Shown here: one piece after another, positions 11,605 through 23,343 of the stretch | Numbering within the stretch: position 1 is the first letter of the stretch | Layout: each line of letters starts with the position of its first letter | Assembly (NCBI GenBank): GCA_038049695.1 | Contig: CP142458.1 | Span: 42,253,501 to 42,317,500, forward strand | DNA: 64,000 nucleotides | Source: Cinnamomum chago | Taxonomy: Eukaryota > Streptophyta > Magnoliopsida > Laurales > Lauraceae | Direction of reading: 5' to 3' | Notes under the pieces: generated by a model | What the model was told of the DNA's origin: nothing | Seen by the model: only the letters and a program-made list of their open reading frames with translations | Database searches by the model: none | Program-made: the position numbers and the translations under genes

Positions 11605-12017
11605 CGCTCGAGCGAACCGGAGAGTTCGCTCGAGTGAGGAGCTCTCTGGAATGGTTGTCTGGGTAATTTCGGTTACCTAGCGGTCAGATGGCGGTTAGCC
11701 GCCGTTGGGGTCGGCGGTTAGCCACTGGCTGACCGCGATTGGCCTGACAGAAAGACAGGTTACTGGAATTGTAACCGAAATGGTTTGGTTGGCTGGCGGT
11801 TAGCCGCTGGCTAACTGTGAGGCTGACCGTACTTTCAGGAGAAAATGTTGCTTTCTGGAAAAGCAACCGAATGGGTCGGTTGGCTGGCGGTTAACCGCCG
11901 AGGGTTCGGCGGTTAGCCGCTAGCTAACCGTGAGGCTGGCCGTGTTTTCAGGAGAAAATGAAAGTAACCGCGACTATTCGGCTAGCTGGCAGTTAGCAGA
12001 CAGGTGACCGCTGGCTG
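11605..12017. repeat. Palindrome cassette, GCGGTTAGCCGC type plus one CGCTCGAGCG
   Basis: CGCTCGAGCG at 11605-11614 is followed by about ten copies of GGCGGTTAGCC, GGCTAACCG or GGCTGACCG and near-palindromic combinations up to 12017. The array resumes at 26962-26982 beyond the family C insertion. The matching cassette in A3 is 53221-53430. A1 has CGATCGATCG at the corresponding place instead. Confidence 0.8.
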
Positions 12018-13564
12018 TGTCACGCCCCCAAAAGTGAAACCGGGGTTATGCGTGAGATTAGGGCCAATTAAAAACTTTTTCCAACATTAGTCAAATGTAA
12101 CTTGCCCTAATCCTGTCCCATAGGATCGTAAGTCCGCGGTGAGGTATAAATATTTCCTCGGTAACTATAAAACACAGCGGAACATCATAATTAAATAGAT
12201 GGTACAATATAACATTTCAGAGTATGCACATCTTTCTTTCTATGATTTTTGTTTAGCAAAGGATAACAAAAGTACATTAATTAATGGCCTCTAACGAAAC
12301 CTAAGCCAAAAGAGAATAAATACAAACTAACCAAAGTATGAAGGCACTCGTGTGCTGGTCATGACGACAATACCGTCGACACACAACTTGTACTCACCTT
12401 CAGGCTAAACTGCCTGAAGCGACGCCTCCACTTTCCCAAAGGTAAATATACTCGGTACCTATGCACCAAGAGTAGCATCATCAACACAACGGCTGGCAAG
12501 AAGATAGATATATAAATCACATAGATATGCAGTACTAAAGAGAGTGAACGATAAACATGATTATAAGATATGCATAGTACTCCGATCGTAAGAGATGCAT
12601 TGCATTCGAATCATAAACGAACTATCAAAGTAGGCGATCCACATAAGCTAAACTATATCATCAATTGGGATAAATCCCAACATCCAATATCCAGACAACT
12701 CGTAGCTCAAGTACTCCGGCTCCGCGAGCTCGAGTACTATCTTGCTCGAGGACGAACTAAACAGAACAGAACAAAACAGAACAGAACAGAACATCTCGAG
12801 GAATATATAAATAACTCTCAGCTCAAGTAGCTCGGGCTCCGTGAGCTCTGGCTCTATCTTGCTTCGAGGTGGTATCGTGTTCTCCCACAGTCGGTGCCCC
12901 AACTGTGTTGAACGTTAACAGCTGAGTGGTGCCTGACACAAAGAATCCTAAACAAAGGTGAAGGGCTAGGTTTCTTGCGCGAACAAGATTCAATACCAAT
13001 AGAGAACTACTTATTCCAAAACAAATCAAATCCCAAACCAATACCAATAGTAGTCCTCTCAAAGCTTGACAATCAAAGCTCCCTAGCCTCAACACTCTAA
13101 ACGAATAACGAAACGAACGAAACAAATACAAGGGGACCCTAAGTCCAACCTCTAAGTTCTCAAAGCAATCATCTAATAAAGCAAAACAAATAGAACTAAA
13201 GAACATGCTCATCACATGTAGAAGATAGTACTCAAAGGTACCATTTGGAATCAAAGCGAATAAACAATCCAATCCTAAGTAAAGTGTAAACCCTGAAGCA
13301 TCGCACAACCTATTCAGTCAACGAAGGGGTTAGGGTTCGCGATACTCGGACGAATAATCTTCGTGCATAGATTTAAAGAAGAGTATCCCGTTGTCCCGTA
13401 CCATTCAAGATTGAACTAGGTTGAATCCCGATACAACCGAATCAACAGTAAAGAACGCCGGCTCAAGACGTCCTCACAATAAGTCAAATGAGTCCTAAAA
13501 AGGGTATCCAAAGGTTCCATCAAAGTCCACCCAACAATGGGGTAAAAATCCCTTCTCATAAGGA

Positions 13565-13571
13565 ATTTATA
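13565..13571 (-). promoter_or_regulatory. Candidate TATA box of family C LTR1
   Basis: Minus-strand CTATAAATTCC lies directly downstream of the GTCGAC cassette (13577-13646). Identical copies are at 19229-19235 and 24893-24899. Confidence 0.5.
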
Positions 13572-13576
13572 GTTGG

Positions 13577-13646
13577 CTCGGTCGACTCTCGGTCGACTGT
13601 GCCCTGTTGTCTCGGTCGACCGACACACAGGTCTCGGTCGACCGAG
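13577..13646. repeat. Palindrome cassette, CGGTCGACCGA type (LTR1)
   Basis: Four GTCGAC cores within 70 bp, two of them in the 14-bp perfect palindrome CTCGGTCGACCGAG or a near match. On the minus strand the array ends about 6 bp before the candidate TATA box. It is flanked downstream by the block shared with A and B LTRs. Confidence 0.85.
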
Positions 13647-14274
13647 AAGCCTGTGGAAACTGGGCAGTAGCTCTGTTCTGAGCTGAAATGGGACTTTTCC
13701 CATTTTCTACTTCTGAGACCTGATGAGTACAATATGGAGGGATAAAAATAACTTAATAACAACCTATAAACTACTAATCAAGTCATCAAACTCTACATCC
13801 ATTCCATTCAACTAATGAGTCATATTATCATGTTTTTCAACTATTAATGTATCAATTGAGCCAAGGTAATCTAAAACATGATTTTATCAAACAAATCAAG
13901 GTAGACAAGCATATCAAGTATTAATATAGCTATTGACTTGCCTTTGGTTGAAAGTGCACAAATCCACAAATCCTAGCTCCATAGTCCAACAAACCAAGCC
14001 TAAGGGATAAACAACAATTAAAACTAAATTAAATATAAAATTACTAAAAGGGAAGCTCTAAGCTACCAAACACATTTCTACACCCAAAGTATATTAACCC
14101 AAACCTAAGGGGAATGAGAGCTTACCAAACAAATGGGTGGATGGAGTGGTGGCTTGCAAATTGGAGACGATTGAGCTTGCGGGGTCCACGCGGAGATGAT
14201 AATGGTCATCGGAGATTATGGGGCCCACTTGATCAGTGGCCCACTAATTAGTGGTGATGTAGATCTTGGTGGTC

Positions 14275-15235
14275 CATTGACAAAAGGAGAGTGAAGATAG
14301 AAAGAAATAAAGAATGGAGAATAAAGAGAGAAAGAAACAGATATTGAATTAGAGAGAGAGAGTGTGGAATGGTGAGATGGGTGAGGGGAGAAAAGTCAAC
14401 CCATGTGGACAGTGAGTGTAGTGAGAATTGAAATGGTGGAGTGGGATAGTCATGTTGGCAGCCATGGGAGAAAATAAAAACAATTAAAGAAAGAGAGGGA
14501 GAAATGGTGGAATGGGGGTGAGAAGTCAACGTGAGTGGAATGAGGTGAGGGAGAGGTGAGGTGAGATGAGATGAGAGAAAATGAAATGAGATGATGAGAA
14601 AATGAGAGGGAATGAAATGGTGTGGGCTAAAATCGTTGGCAGCAAGAGGAATGAGAGAGAAAGAAAGGAAGAGAGAGAAACAAAGGAAGAGAGTAAGAGA
14701 GATAGAATGAGATGGGTGAGGGGCCCGATTCACATGGGCAGTGAGTGAAAAGGAAGGAAACAGAGAATGGAGAAAGGAATAGGGAGAAAGAAAGAGAGTA
14801 ACAGTGAAGGGGAAAATCAGAGAGAAAAACAGAGCGAGAAAGAAATGGAGAAATAGAGAGAGAAGTGGAGTGGGCTGGTTCGCCGGAGATGGGGAGCTCG
14901 GCGACGGTGCAGGTGGGTCCGGCGGCGACGGTGATGGCGCCGGAACAGTGGGCGGCATGGCTGGGTGAGATGAGGGAGAAGAGAAAAGGGGCTGTGAGCT
15001 GGGAAGAGGGAGAGATAAGTGAGAGAAATGAAAGATGAGATGAGATGAGAAGAGATGGGAGAAGGAGAGGAGTCCGTCGGAGATGAGGGTGACCGGTGGC
15101 GGCGTGCTCGTTGTCCGACGAGGAGAGTGAGATGGAGAGAACGGGAGAGATGAGAGAAAGGGAGATGGGGGTTGCTGTGTTGGAGTGAAAGAGAGAGGGG
15201 AGTGGGTTCTGTGACCTAAAAGGGATTGGGGAAAT
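14275..15235 (+). other. About 1-kb homopurine-rich tract in family C LTR1
   Basis: The plus strand is overwhelmingly A/G, with runs such as GAGAGAGAGAG and GAGATGAGATGAGA, broken by a short GC-rich patch near 14880-14960. Strand bias this strong over a kilobase favours triplex or R-loop formation. It also leaves a 425-residue minus-strand frame open by chance, because a pyrimidine-rich sense strand rarely forms stop codons. Confidence 0.8.
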
Positions 15236-15633
15236 GGGGATGGGGCTGCACGTGGGTTAAGGGGGTGGGGTTCACATGGGATGAGATGGGAATTAATAAA
15301 AATGGGTTTGGATGGGTACGGGTTAAGTCGGGTTTTGGGTTGGGTTCGAGGGTCCGGATCGAGGTGCAACAGAAGGATAAAGTCCGGGAAATTAGGTAAT
15401 CTACCCGATGGTGCCAAAATCTCGAAAAGTGAAAAACTACTAAAAAGCCCTCGGAACTTTCCGGAAATATCGACACACACCCCTACTGTACCCAAACGGG
15501 CTCGGATCTCAACCCAATTTCGCACACGCGACCCTAAAGATTAATCGGACCTGTTTGGCTTATAAACGAGCTTAATTAGCTAAAAACACAATTAACTAAG
15601 CTAATTACAACCTTGGAATTTCGGGATGTTACA

Positions 15634-15647
15634 TCCTTCCCTCCTTA
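15634..15647 (-). other. Polypurine tract of family C, first internal copy
   Basis: Minus-strand TAAGGAGGGAAGGA abuts the LTR start TGTAACATCC. The second copy is at 21298-21311. Confidence 0.8.
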
Positions 15648-16089
15648 GAACATTTGGTCCTCCAAATGACTAAATCTATCACAGGTAAAAGATTTGGTTA
15701 TTCTAACTAAACTCTATCTCTAAAGTCTGAAGGTAGCAAGCTGCGGTGAAATTCTGAATAGTGCTCAAGCTGCTTGCAATCTGACTCACAATCTGCTCAC
15801 AACTTCAAAACTCTGTCTAACATAACAACCCTACAACTTCAAAACGCTGTCTGACATAACAACCATCTGACACAAACCCTGCTATCTCTGCCTTTATACT
15901 ATCTCATCAATAGTGATTCCTCGTGTACATCTGACACACAAAAAAATACCTTGACAATACAACACGCCTCCACTAGTCTGAACTCTGACACTTCCACTAG
16001 TCTGAACTCTAACCAGTTTGCTTCGGACCTGTTTGCAATCTTCTCTATCATTGGACCAACTCTAGGTCATTTCTCTGACTATCCTTGAT

Positions 16090-17300
16090 TCTGCCCAAAA
16101 TATCTACTCTCATCGTGACATAGTATCAATCATCCATTAGATGATATCTCTGCTCAATACATCTGCCTCTGTTGTCTCAAGTTTAAATCCTTCTGCAAAA
16201 CAAGTACTGTAGGTTTCCATGCTCTGAGTTCAAATTTCTCCCAATACAATGAGTGCATCCACATCTCTAAAGCTAAGACAGCCGCTGCAATATTCAAGTC
16301 AAGGTCAATATATCTCTTTTCGTGCTCTTTCAGCTATTTGGACCCATAGGTCGTTATCTTTTTCCCATTCTGCATTAGCACCAATCTCAATAAAGTTCCT
16401 AAAACACAAGTAAAATTCACAAAACTGCCTTTCTGATCAACAAAGTCTGTAGTCAACCTCTACTTCGATGGCCCAAAACTGATCTCACACTGCTCTCTGA
16501 CCATACCAACAAAACATCTTCCCTTGTCAACTTGATCAACTAGCTGCAAATGTAGAAAATTCCTTCACAAACTATTTGTAATATCATGTCCATTTAAGAA
16601 ACTTCTGATTTCTAACACTGTCTTCGGCTTTCCCAACTGACCACTGCTTCCACTGATGCTGGATCTACTGTCAATCCCTCTTTATCACAAAAGAATTGGT
16701 GCAAGAATCAGTGCACCTCATGTTAACACACTTGATTTCGCCAAACTTCTGTCTAACATATCTTGCAACTGCACTTCTAATTTTCTCAACTCTGCTGGAG
16801 CCTTGCTGTACACGGTCTTGGATATCAGTGCCGTCCCTGACACAAGCTCAATAGTGAAGTCAATCTCCCTAACCGGTGGTAAATCTAGTAATTCCTCCGG
16901 AAAGACATCCACGAATGCACATATCATAGGTACATCATAACCTTCACACCCACTTCGAATCAACCTGTTTGATCTCAAAGCTGAAACAACTCTGATACAT
17001 AGGCTTCTTTTGTCTTACAAACTCAACATTTGCCACTTGCAACTATACAATCTCAATCTAACTCCCGAAACATCACAAAACTGTCGATAACAACCTGAAG
17101 CCAAATTTCTTCCTCAAGACTTATCTCGCACTTGTCTAACCACACAAAAGCACAACTTACCTGATCAACTCTGCCAACGAATCTGCACTCGAAGGAAAAC
17201 CCTGAACAAATCTTCCACTGAAGTCTACAAACCTGAGAAAACTCTGAATCTCTGACACTAACATAGAACTGAACAGCGAGAACAACTCTAACTTCAACAA
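16090..17300 (-). pseudogene. Scrambled gypsy pol remnant in family C internal region 1
   Basis: Three pol pieces are recognisable but out of canonical order. First in sense (about 17290-17140) is a connection-like piece resembling IQSFL...GRFVQGF. Next, 16978-16718 is the protease-RT linker and RT N-terminus (FPEELLDLPPVREIDFTIEL, then APAELRKLEVQLQDMLD). Then 16690-16090 gives the RT thumb (GLTVDPASVEAVVSWE) and RNase H remnants (YGS.., ELK-type helix, LNLRQ) with many stops. The RT palm with its YVDD box is absent; only about 40 bases separate the N-terminus from the thumb. Cannot encode an enzyme. Confidence 0.75.
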
Positions 17301-17667
17301 GATCTGCCACAAGGTCCACTTCAGCGAACGAGAAAAGTCTCAAGACCGCTGCAACTCCTCGAACAAAACTAAGAAAGAAACTAACTAACTCTAAAAAGAA
17401 ACGAACTAAATCTAAGAAACTCTTATTCTAGCACAATTGCGGTACTGAAACCACAAACAGTGGGTCATGAGACATTACATTCTCTCCCCACTAACAAGGA
17501 ATTTGGTCCCCAAATTCATTTCTATAAGAGAAATTACTAAACACCTGATGTACTAACAAACAATACTATAGGATCCATACATACATAGTATAGATGCCAA
17601 CTACCGAATCGAATTTCTCACACGCGTCCTCTTGTTTCTAGTAGATTTTATTTCTAAAAACGTGCCT

Positions 17668-17679
17668 GCTCTGATACCA
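17668..17679 (-). other. Primer-binding site of family C, first internal copy
   Basis: Minus-strand TGGTATCAGAGC, an exact match to the canonical plant initiator tRNA-Met site, begins 3 bases inside the LTR end. This settles the minus orientation. Confidence 0.9.
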
Positions 17680-19240
17680 ACTTGTCACGCCCCCAAAAGT
17701 GAAACCGGGGTTATGCGTGAGATTAGGGCCAATTAAAAACTTTTTCCAACATTAGTCAAATGTAACTTGCCCTAATCCTGTCCCATAGGATCGTAAGTCC
17801 GCGGTGAGGTATAAATATTTCCTCGGTAACTATAAAACACAGCGGAACATCATAATTAAATAGATGGTACAATATAACATTTCAGAGTATGCACATCTTT
17901 CTTTCTATGATTTTTGTTTAGCAAAGGATAACAAAAGTACATTAATTAATGGCCTCTAACGAAACCTAAGCCAAAAGAGAATAAATACAAACTAACCAAA
18001 GTATGAAGGCACTCGTGTGCTGGTCATGACGACAATACCGTCGACACACAACTTGTACTCACCTTCAGGCTAAACTGCCTGAAGCGACGCCTCCACTTTC
18101 CCAAAGGTAAATATACTCGGTACCTATGCACCAAGAGTAGCATCATCAACACAACGGCTGGCAAGAAGATAGATATATAAATCACATAGATATGCAGTAC
18201 TAAAGAGAGTGAACGATAAACATGATTATAAGATATGCATAGTACTCCGATCGTAAGAGATACATTGCATTCGAATCATAAACGAACTATCAAAGTAGGC
18301 GATCCACATAAGCTAAACTATATCATCAATTGGGATAAATCCCAACATCCAATATCCAGACAACTCGTAGCTCAAGTACTCCGGCTCCGCGAGCTCGAGT
18401 ACTATCTTGCTCGAGGACGAACTAAACAGAACAGAACAAAACAGAACAGAACAGAACATCTCGAGGAATATATAAATAACTCTCAGCTCAAGTAGCTCGG
18501 GCTCCGTGACTCTGGCTCTATCTTGCTTCGAGGTGGTATCGTGTTCTCCCACAGTCGGTGCCCCAACTGTGTTGAACGTTAACAGCTGAGTGGTGCCTGA
18601 CACAAAGAATCCTAAACAAAGGTGAAGGGCTAGGTTTCTTGCGCGAACAAGATTCAATACCAATAGAGAACTACTTATTCCAAAACAAATCAAATCCCAA
18701 ACCAATACCAATAGTAGTCCTCTCAAAGCTTGACAATCAAAGCTCCCTAGCCTCAACACTCTAAACGAATAACGAAACGAACGAAACAAATACAAGGGGA
18801 CCCTAAGTCCAACCTCTAAGTTCTCAAAGCAATCATCTAATAAAGCAAAACAAATAGAACTAAAGAACATGCTCATCACATGTAGAAGATAGTACTCAAA
18901 GGTACCATTTGGAATCAAAGCGAATAAACAATCCAATCCTAAGTAAAGTGTAAACCCTGAAGCATCGCACAACCTATTCAGTCAACGAAGGGGTTAGGGT
19001 TCGCGATACTCGGACGAATAATCTTCGTGCATAGATTTAAAGAAGAGTATCCCGTTGTCCCGTACCATTCAAGATTGAACTAGGTTGAATCCCGATACAA
19101 CCGAATCAACAGTAAAGAACGCCGGCTCAAGACGTCCTCACAATAAGTCAAATGAGTCCTAAAAAGGGTATCCAAAGGTTCCATCAAAGTCCACCCAACA
19201 ATGGGGTAAAAATCCCTTCTCATAAGGAATTTATAGTTGG

Positions 19241-19310
19241 CTCGGTCGACTCTCGGTCGACTGTGCCCTGTTGTCTCGGTCGACCGACACACAGGTCTCG
19301 GTCGACCGAG
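19241..19310. repeat. Palindrome cassette, CGGTCGACCGA type (LTR2)
   Basis: Same 70-bp array as in LTR1, unchanged. Confidence 0.85.
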
Positions 19311-19938
19311 AAGCCTGTGGAAACTGGGCAGTAGCTCTGTTCTGAGCTGAAATGGGACTTTTCCCATTTTCTACTTCTGAGACCTGATGAGTACAATATG
19401 GAGGGATAAAAATAACTTAATAACAACCTATAAACTACTAATCAAGTCATCAAACTCTACATCCATTCCATTCAACTAATGAGTCATATTATCATGTTTT
19501 TCAACTATTAATGTATCAATTGAGCCAAGGTAATCTAAAACATGATTTTATCAAACAAATCAAGGTAGACAAGCATATCAAGTATTAATATAGCTATTGA
19601 CTTGCCTTTGGTTGAAAGTGCACAAATCCACAAATCCTAGCTCCATAGTCCAACAAACCAAGCCTAAGGGATAAACAACAATTAAAACTAAATTAAATAT
19701 AAAATTACTAAAAGGGAAGCTCTAAGCTACCAAACACATTTCTACACCCAAAGTATATTAACCCAAACCTAAGGGGAATGAGAGCTTACCAAACAAATGG
19801 GTGGATGGAGTGGTGGCTTGCAAATTGGAGACGATTGAGCTTGCGGGGTCCACGCGGAGATGATAATGGTCATCGGAGATTATGGGGCCCACTTGATCAG
19901 TGGCCCACTAATTAGTGGTGATGTAGATCTTGGTGGTC

Positions 19939-20899
19939 CATTGACAAAAGGAGAGTGAAGATAGAAAGAAATAAAGAATGGAGAATAAAGAGAGAAAGAA
20001 ACAGATATTGAATTAGAGAGAGAGAGTGTGGAATGGTGAGATGGGTGAGGGGAGAAAAGTCAACCCATGTGGACAGTGAGTGTAGTGAGAATTGAAATGG
20101 TGGAGTGGGATAGTCATGTTGGCAGCCATGGGAGAAAATAAAAACAATTAAAGAAAGAGAGGGAGAAATGGTGGAATGGGGGTGAGAAGTCAACGTGAGT
20201 GGAATGAGGTGAGGGAGAGGTGAGGTGAGATGAGATGAGAGAAAATGAAATGAGATGATGAGAAAATGAGAGGGAATGAAATGGTGTGGGCTAAAATCGT
20301 TGGCAGCAAGAGGAATGAGAGAGAAAGAAAGGAAGAGAGAGAAACAAAGGAAGAGAGTAAGAGAGATAGAATGAGATGGGTGAGGGGCCCGATTCACATG
20401 GGCAGTGAGTGAAAAGGAAGGAAACAGAGAATGGAGAAAGGAATAGGGAGAAAGAAAGAGAGTAACAGTGAAGGGGAAAATCAGAGAGAAAAACAGAGCG
20501 AGAAAGAAATGGAGAAATAGAGAGAGAAGTGGAGTGGGCTGGTTCGCCGGAGATGGGGAGCTCGGCGACGGTGCAGGTGGGTCCGGCGGCGACGGTGATG
20601 GCGCCGGAACAGTGGGCGGCATGGCTGGGTGAGATGAGGGAGAAGAGAAAAGGGGCTGTGAGCTGGGAAGAGGGAGAGATAAGTGAGAGAAATGAAAGAT
20701 GAGATGAGATGAGAAGAGATGGGAGAAGGAGAGGAGTCCGTCGGAGATGAGGGTGACCGGTGGCGGCGTGCTCGTTGTCCGACGAGGAGAGTGAGATGGA
20801 GAGAACGGGAGAGATGAGAGAAAGGGAGATGGGGGTTGCTGTGTTGGAGTGAAAGAGAGAGGGGAGTGGGTTCTGTGACCTAAAAGGGATTGGGGAAAT
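19939..20899 (+). other. Homopurine-rich tract in family C LTR2
   Basis: Identical in composition and sequence to the tract at 14275-15235. Confidence 0.8.
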
Positions 20900-21753
20900 G
20901 GGGATGGGGCTGCACGTGGGTTAAGGGGGTGGGGTTCACATGGGATGAGATGGGAATTAATAAAAATGGGTTTGGATGGGTACGGGTTAAGTCGGGTTTT
21001 GGGTTGGGTTCGAGGGTCCGGATCGAGGTGCAACAGAAGGATAAAGTCCGGGAAATTAGGTAATCTACCCGATGGTGCCAAAATCTCGAAAAGTGAAAAA
21101 CTACTAAAAAGCCCTCGGAACTTTCCGGAAATATCGACACACACCCCTACTGTACCCAAACGGGCTCGGATCTCAACCCAATTTCGCACACGCGACCCTA
21201 AAGATTAATCGGACCTGTTTGGCTTATAAACGAGCTTAATTAGCTAAAAACACAATTAACTAAGCTAATTACAACCTTGGAATTTCGGGATGTTACATCC
21301 TTCCCTCCTTAGAACATTTGGTCCTCCAAATGACTAAATCTATCACAGGTAAAAGATTTGGTTATTCTAACTAAACTCTATCTCTAAAGTCTGAAGGTAG
21401 CAAGCTGCGGTGAAATTCTGAATAGTGCTCAAGCTGCTTGCAATCTGACTCACAATCTGCTCACAACTTCAAAACTCTGTCTAACATAACAACCCTACAA
21501 CTTCAAAACGCTGTCTGACATAACAACCATCTGACACAAACCCTGCTATCTCTGCCTTTATACTATCTCATCAATAGTGATTCCTCGTGTACATCTGACA
21601 CACAAAAAAATACCTTGACAATACAACACGCCTCCACTAGTCTGAACTCTGACACTTCCACTAGTCTGAACTCTAACCAGTTTGCTTCGGACCTGTTTGC
21701 AATCTTCTCTATCATTGGACCAACTCTAGGTCATTTCTCTGACTATCCTTGAT

Positions 21754-22964
21754 TCTGCCCAAAATATCTACTCTCATCGTGACATAGTATCAATCATCCA
21801 TTAGATGATATCTCTGCTCAATACATCTGCCTCTGTTGTCTCAAGTTTAAATCCTTCTGCAAAACAAGTACTGTAGGTTTCCATGCTCTGAGTTCAAATT
21901 TCTCCCAATACAATGAGTGCATCCACATCTCTAAAGCTAAGACAGCCGCTGCAATATTCAAGTCAAGGTCAATATATCTCTTTTCGTGCTCTTTCAGCTA
22001 TTTGGACCCATAGGTCGTTATCTTTTTCCCATTCTGCATTAGCACCAATCTCAATAAAGTTCCTAAAACACAAGTAAAATTCACAAAACTGCCTTTCTGA
22101 TCAACAAAGTCTGTAGTCAACCTCTACTTCGATGGCCCAAAACTGATCTCACACTGCTCTCTGACCATACCAACAAAACATCTTCCCTTGTCAACTTGAT
22201 CAACTAGCTGCAAATGTAGAAAATTCCTTCACAAACTATTTGTAATATCATGTCCATTTAAGAAACTTCTGATTTCTAACACTGTCTTCGGCTTTCCCAA
22301 CTGACCACTGCTTCCACTGATGCTGGATCTACTGTCAATCCCTCTTTATCACAAAAGAATTGGTGCAAGAATCAGTGCACCTCATGTTAACACACTTGAT
22401 TTCGCCAAACTTCTGTCTAACATATCTTGCAACTGCACTTCTAATTTTCTCAACTCTGCTGGAGCCTTGCTGTACACGGTCTTGGATATCAGTGCCGTCC
22501 CTGACACAAGCTCAATAGTGAAGTCAATCTCCCTAACCGGTGGTAAATCTAGTAATTCCTCCGGAAAGACATCCACGAATGCACATATCATAGGTACATC
22601 ATAACCTTCACACCCACTTCGAATCAACCTGTTTGATCTCAAAGCTGAAACAACTCTGATACATAGGCTTCTTTTGTCTTACAAACTCAACATTTGCCAC
22701 TTGCAACTATACAATCTCAATCTAACTCCCGAAACATCACAAAACTGTCGATAACAACCTGAAGCCAAATTTCTTCCTCAAGACTTATCTCGCACTTGTC
22801 TAACCACACAAAAGCACAACTTACCTGATCAACTCTGCCAACGAATCTGCACTCGAAGGAAAACCCTGAACAAATCTTCCACTGAAGTCTACAAACCTGA
22901 GAAAACTCTGAATCTCTGACACTAACATAGAACTGAACAGCGAGAACAACTCTAACTTCAACAA
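21754..22964 (-). pseudogene. Scrambled gypsy pol remnant in family C internal region 2
   Basis: Exact counterpart of 16090-17300. The RT N-terminal piece is at 22382-22642, with the connection-like fragment upstream in sense and RNase H remnants downstream. Same missing RT palm. Confidence 0.75.
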
Positions 22965-23331
22965 GATCTGCCACAAGGTCCACTTCAGCGAACGAGAAAA
23001 GTCTCAAGACCGCTGCAACTCCTCGAACAAAACTAAGAAAGAAACTAACTAACTCTAAAAAGAAACGAACTAAATCTAAGAAACTCTTATTCTAGCACAA
23101 TTGCGGTACTGAAACCACAAACAGTGGGTCATGAGACATTACATTCTCTCCCCACTAACAAGGAATTTGGTCCCCAAATTCATTTCTATAAGAGAAATTA
23201 CTAAACACCTGATGTACTAACAAACAATACTATAGGATCCATACATACATAGTATAGATGCCAACTACCGAATCGAATTTCTCACACGCGTCCTCTTGTT
23301 TCTAGTAGATTTTATTTCTAAAAACGTGCCT

Positions 23332-23343
23332 GCTCTGATACCA
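23332..23343 (-). other. Primer-binding site of family C, second internal copy
   Basis: Minus-strand TGGTATCAGAGC next to LTR3, which is the true 5' LTR of the array in sense orientation. Confidence 0.9.

Larger units (their letters stand above)
12018..15633 (-). repeat. Family C LTR1 (3'-most in sense)
   Basis: 3,616 bp. It differs from LTR2/LTR3 by G rather than A near 12597 and by one extra base near 12844 (GAGCTC against GACTC). The extra base breaks a long minus-strand open frame that is continuous in the other two, one reason to treat that frame as non-coding. Confidence 0.95.
15634..17682 (-). mobile_element. Family C internal region, first copy
   Basis: 2,049 bp between LTR1 and LTR2. 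From the sense 5' end it holds the primer-binding site (17668-17679), about 350 bp without recognisable coding, pol fragments (about 17300-16090), and about 450 bp of CT-rich sequence with short duplications such as two copies of CACTAGTCTGAACTCT near 15972 and 15998, then the polypurine tract. I find no gag, protease, RT palm or integrase. Confidence 0.9.
17683..21297 (-). repeat. Family C LTR2 (middle)
   Basis: 3,615 bp, identical to LTR3 wherever I compared them. It contains its own cassette (19241-19310), TATA candidate (19229-19235) and purine tract (about 19939-20899). Confidence 0.95.

Noticed and set aside
11605..12017. Clustered palindromic repeats resembling a CRISPR array
   Set aside because: This is a plant retrotransposon LTR. 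Spacing is irregular, spacers are not uniform, and there are no cas genes.
12758..12793. (ACAGA)n-like microsatellite as a separate feature (also near 18422 and 24086)
   Set aside because: A short imperfect AACAG/ACAGA run inside the family C LTRs; not informative beyond the LTR annotation.
14248..15525. 425-residue minus-strand open frame, present three times (also 19912-21189, 25576-26853)
   Set aside because: It covers the homopurine tract of the family C LTR. The Ser/Pro/Leu/His/Phe-rich product reflects a pyrimidine-rich strand with few stop codons. No domain is recognisable, and its identity across copies follows from recent LTR duplication.
18313..18972. 219-residue minus-strand open frame in LTR2 (same at 23977-24636)
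   Set aside because: LTR1 carries a one-base difference that breaks it. No known domain; it overlaps LTR regulatory sequence, so it is most likely chance.
18990..19002. Telomere-like GGGGTTAGGGTT in family C LTRs
   Set aside because: A single short occurrence per LTR within a conserved LTR block, not a TTTAGGG array.
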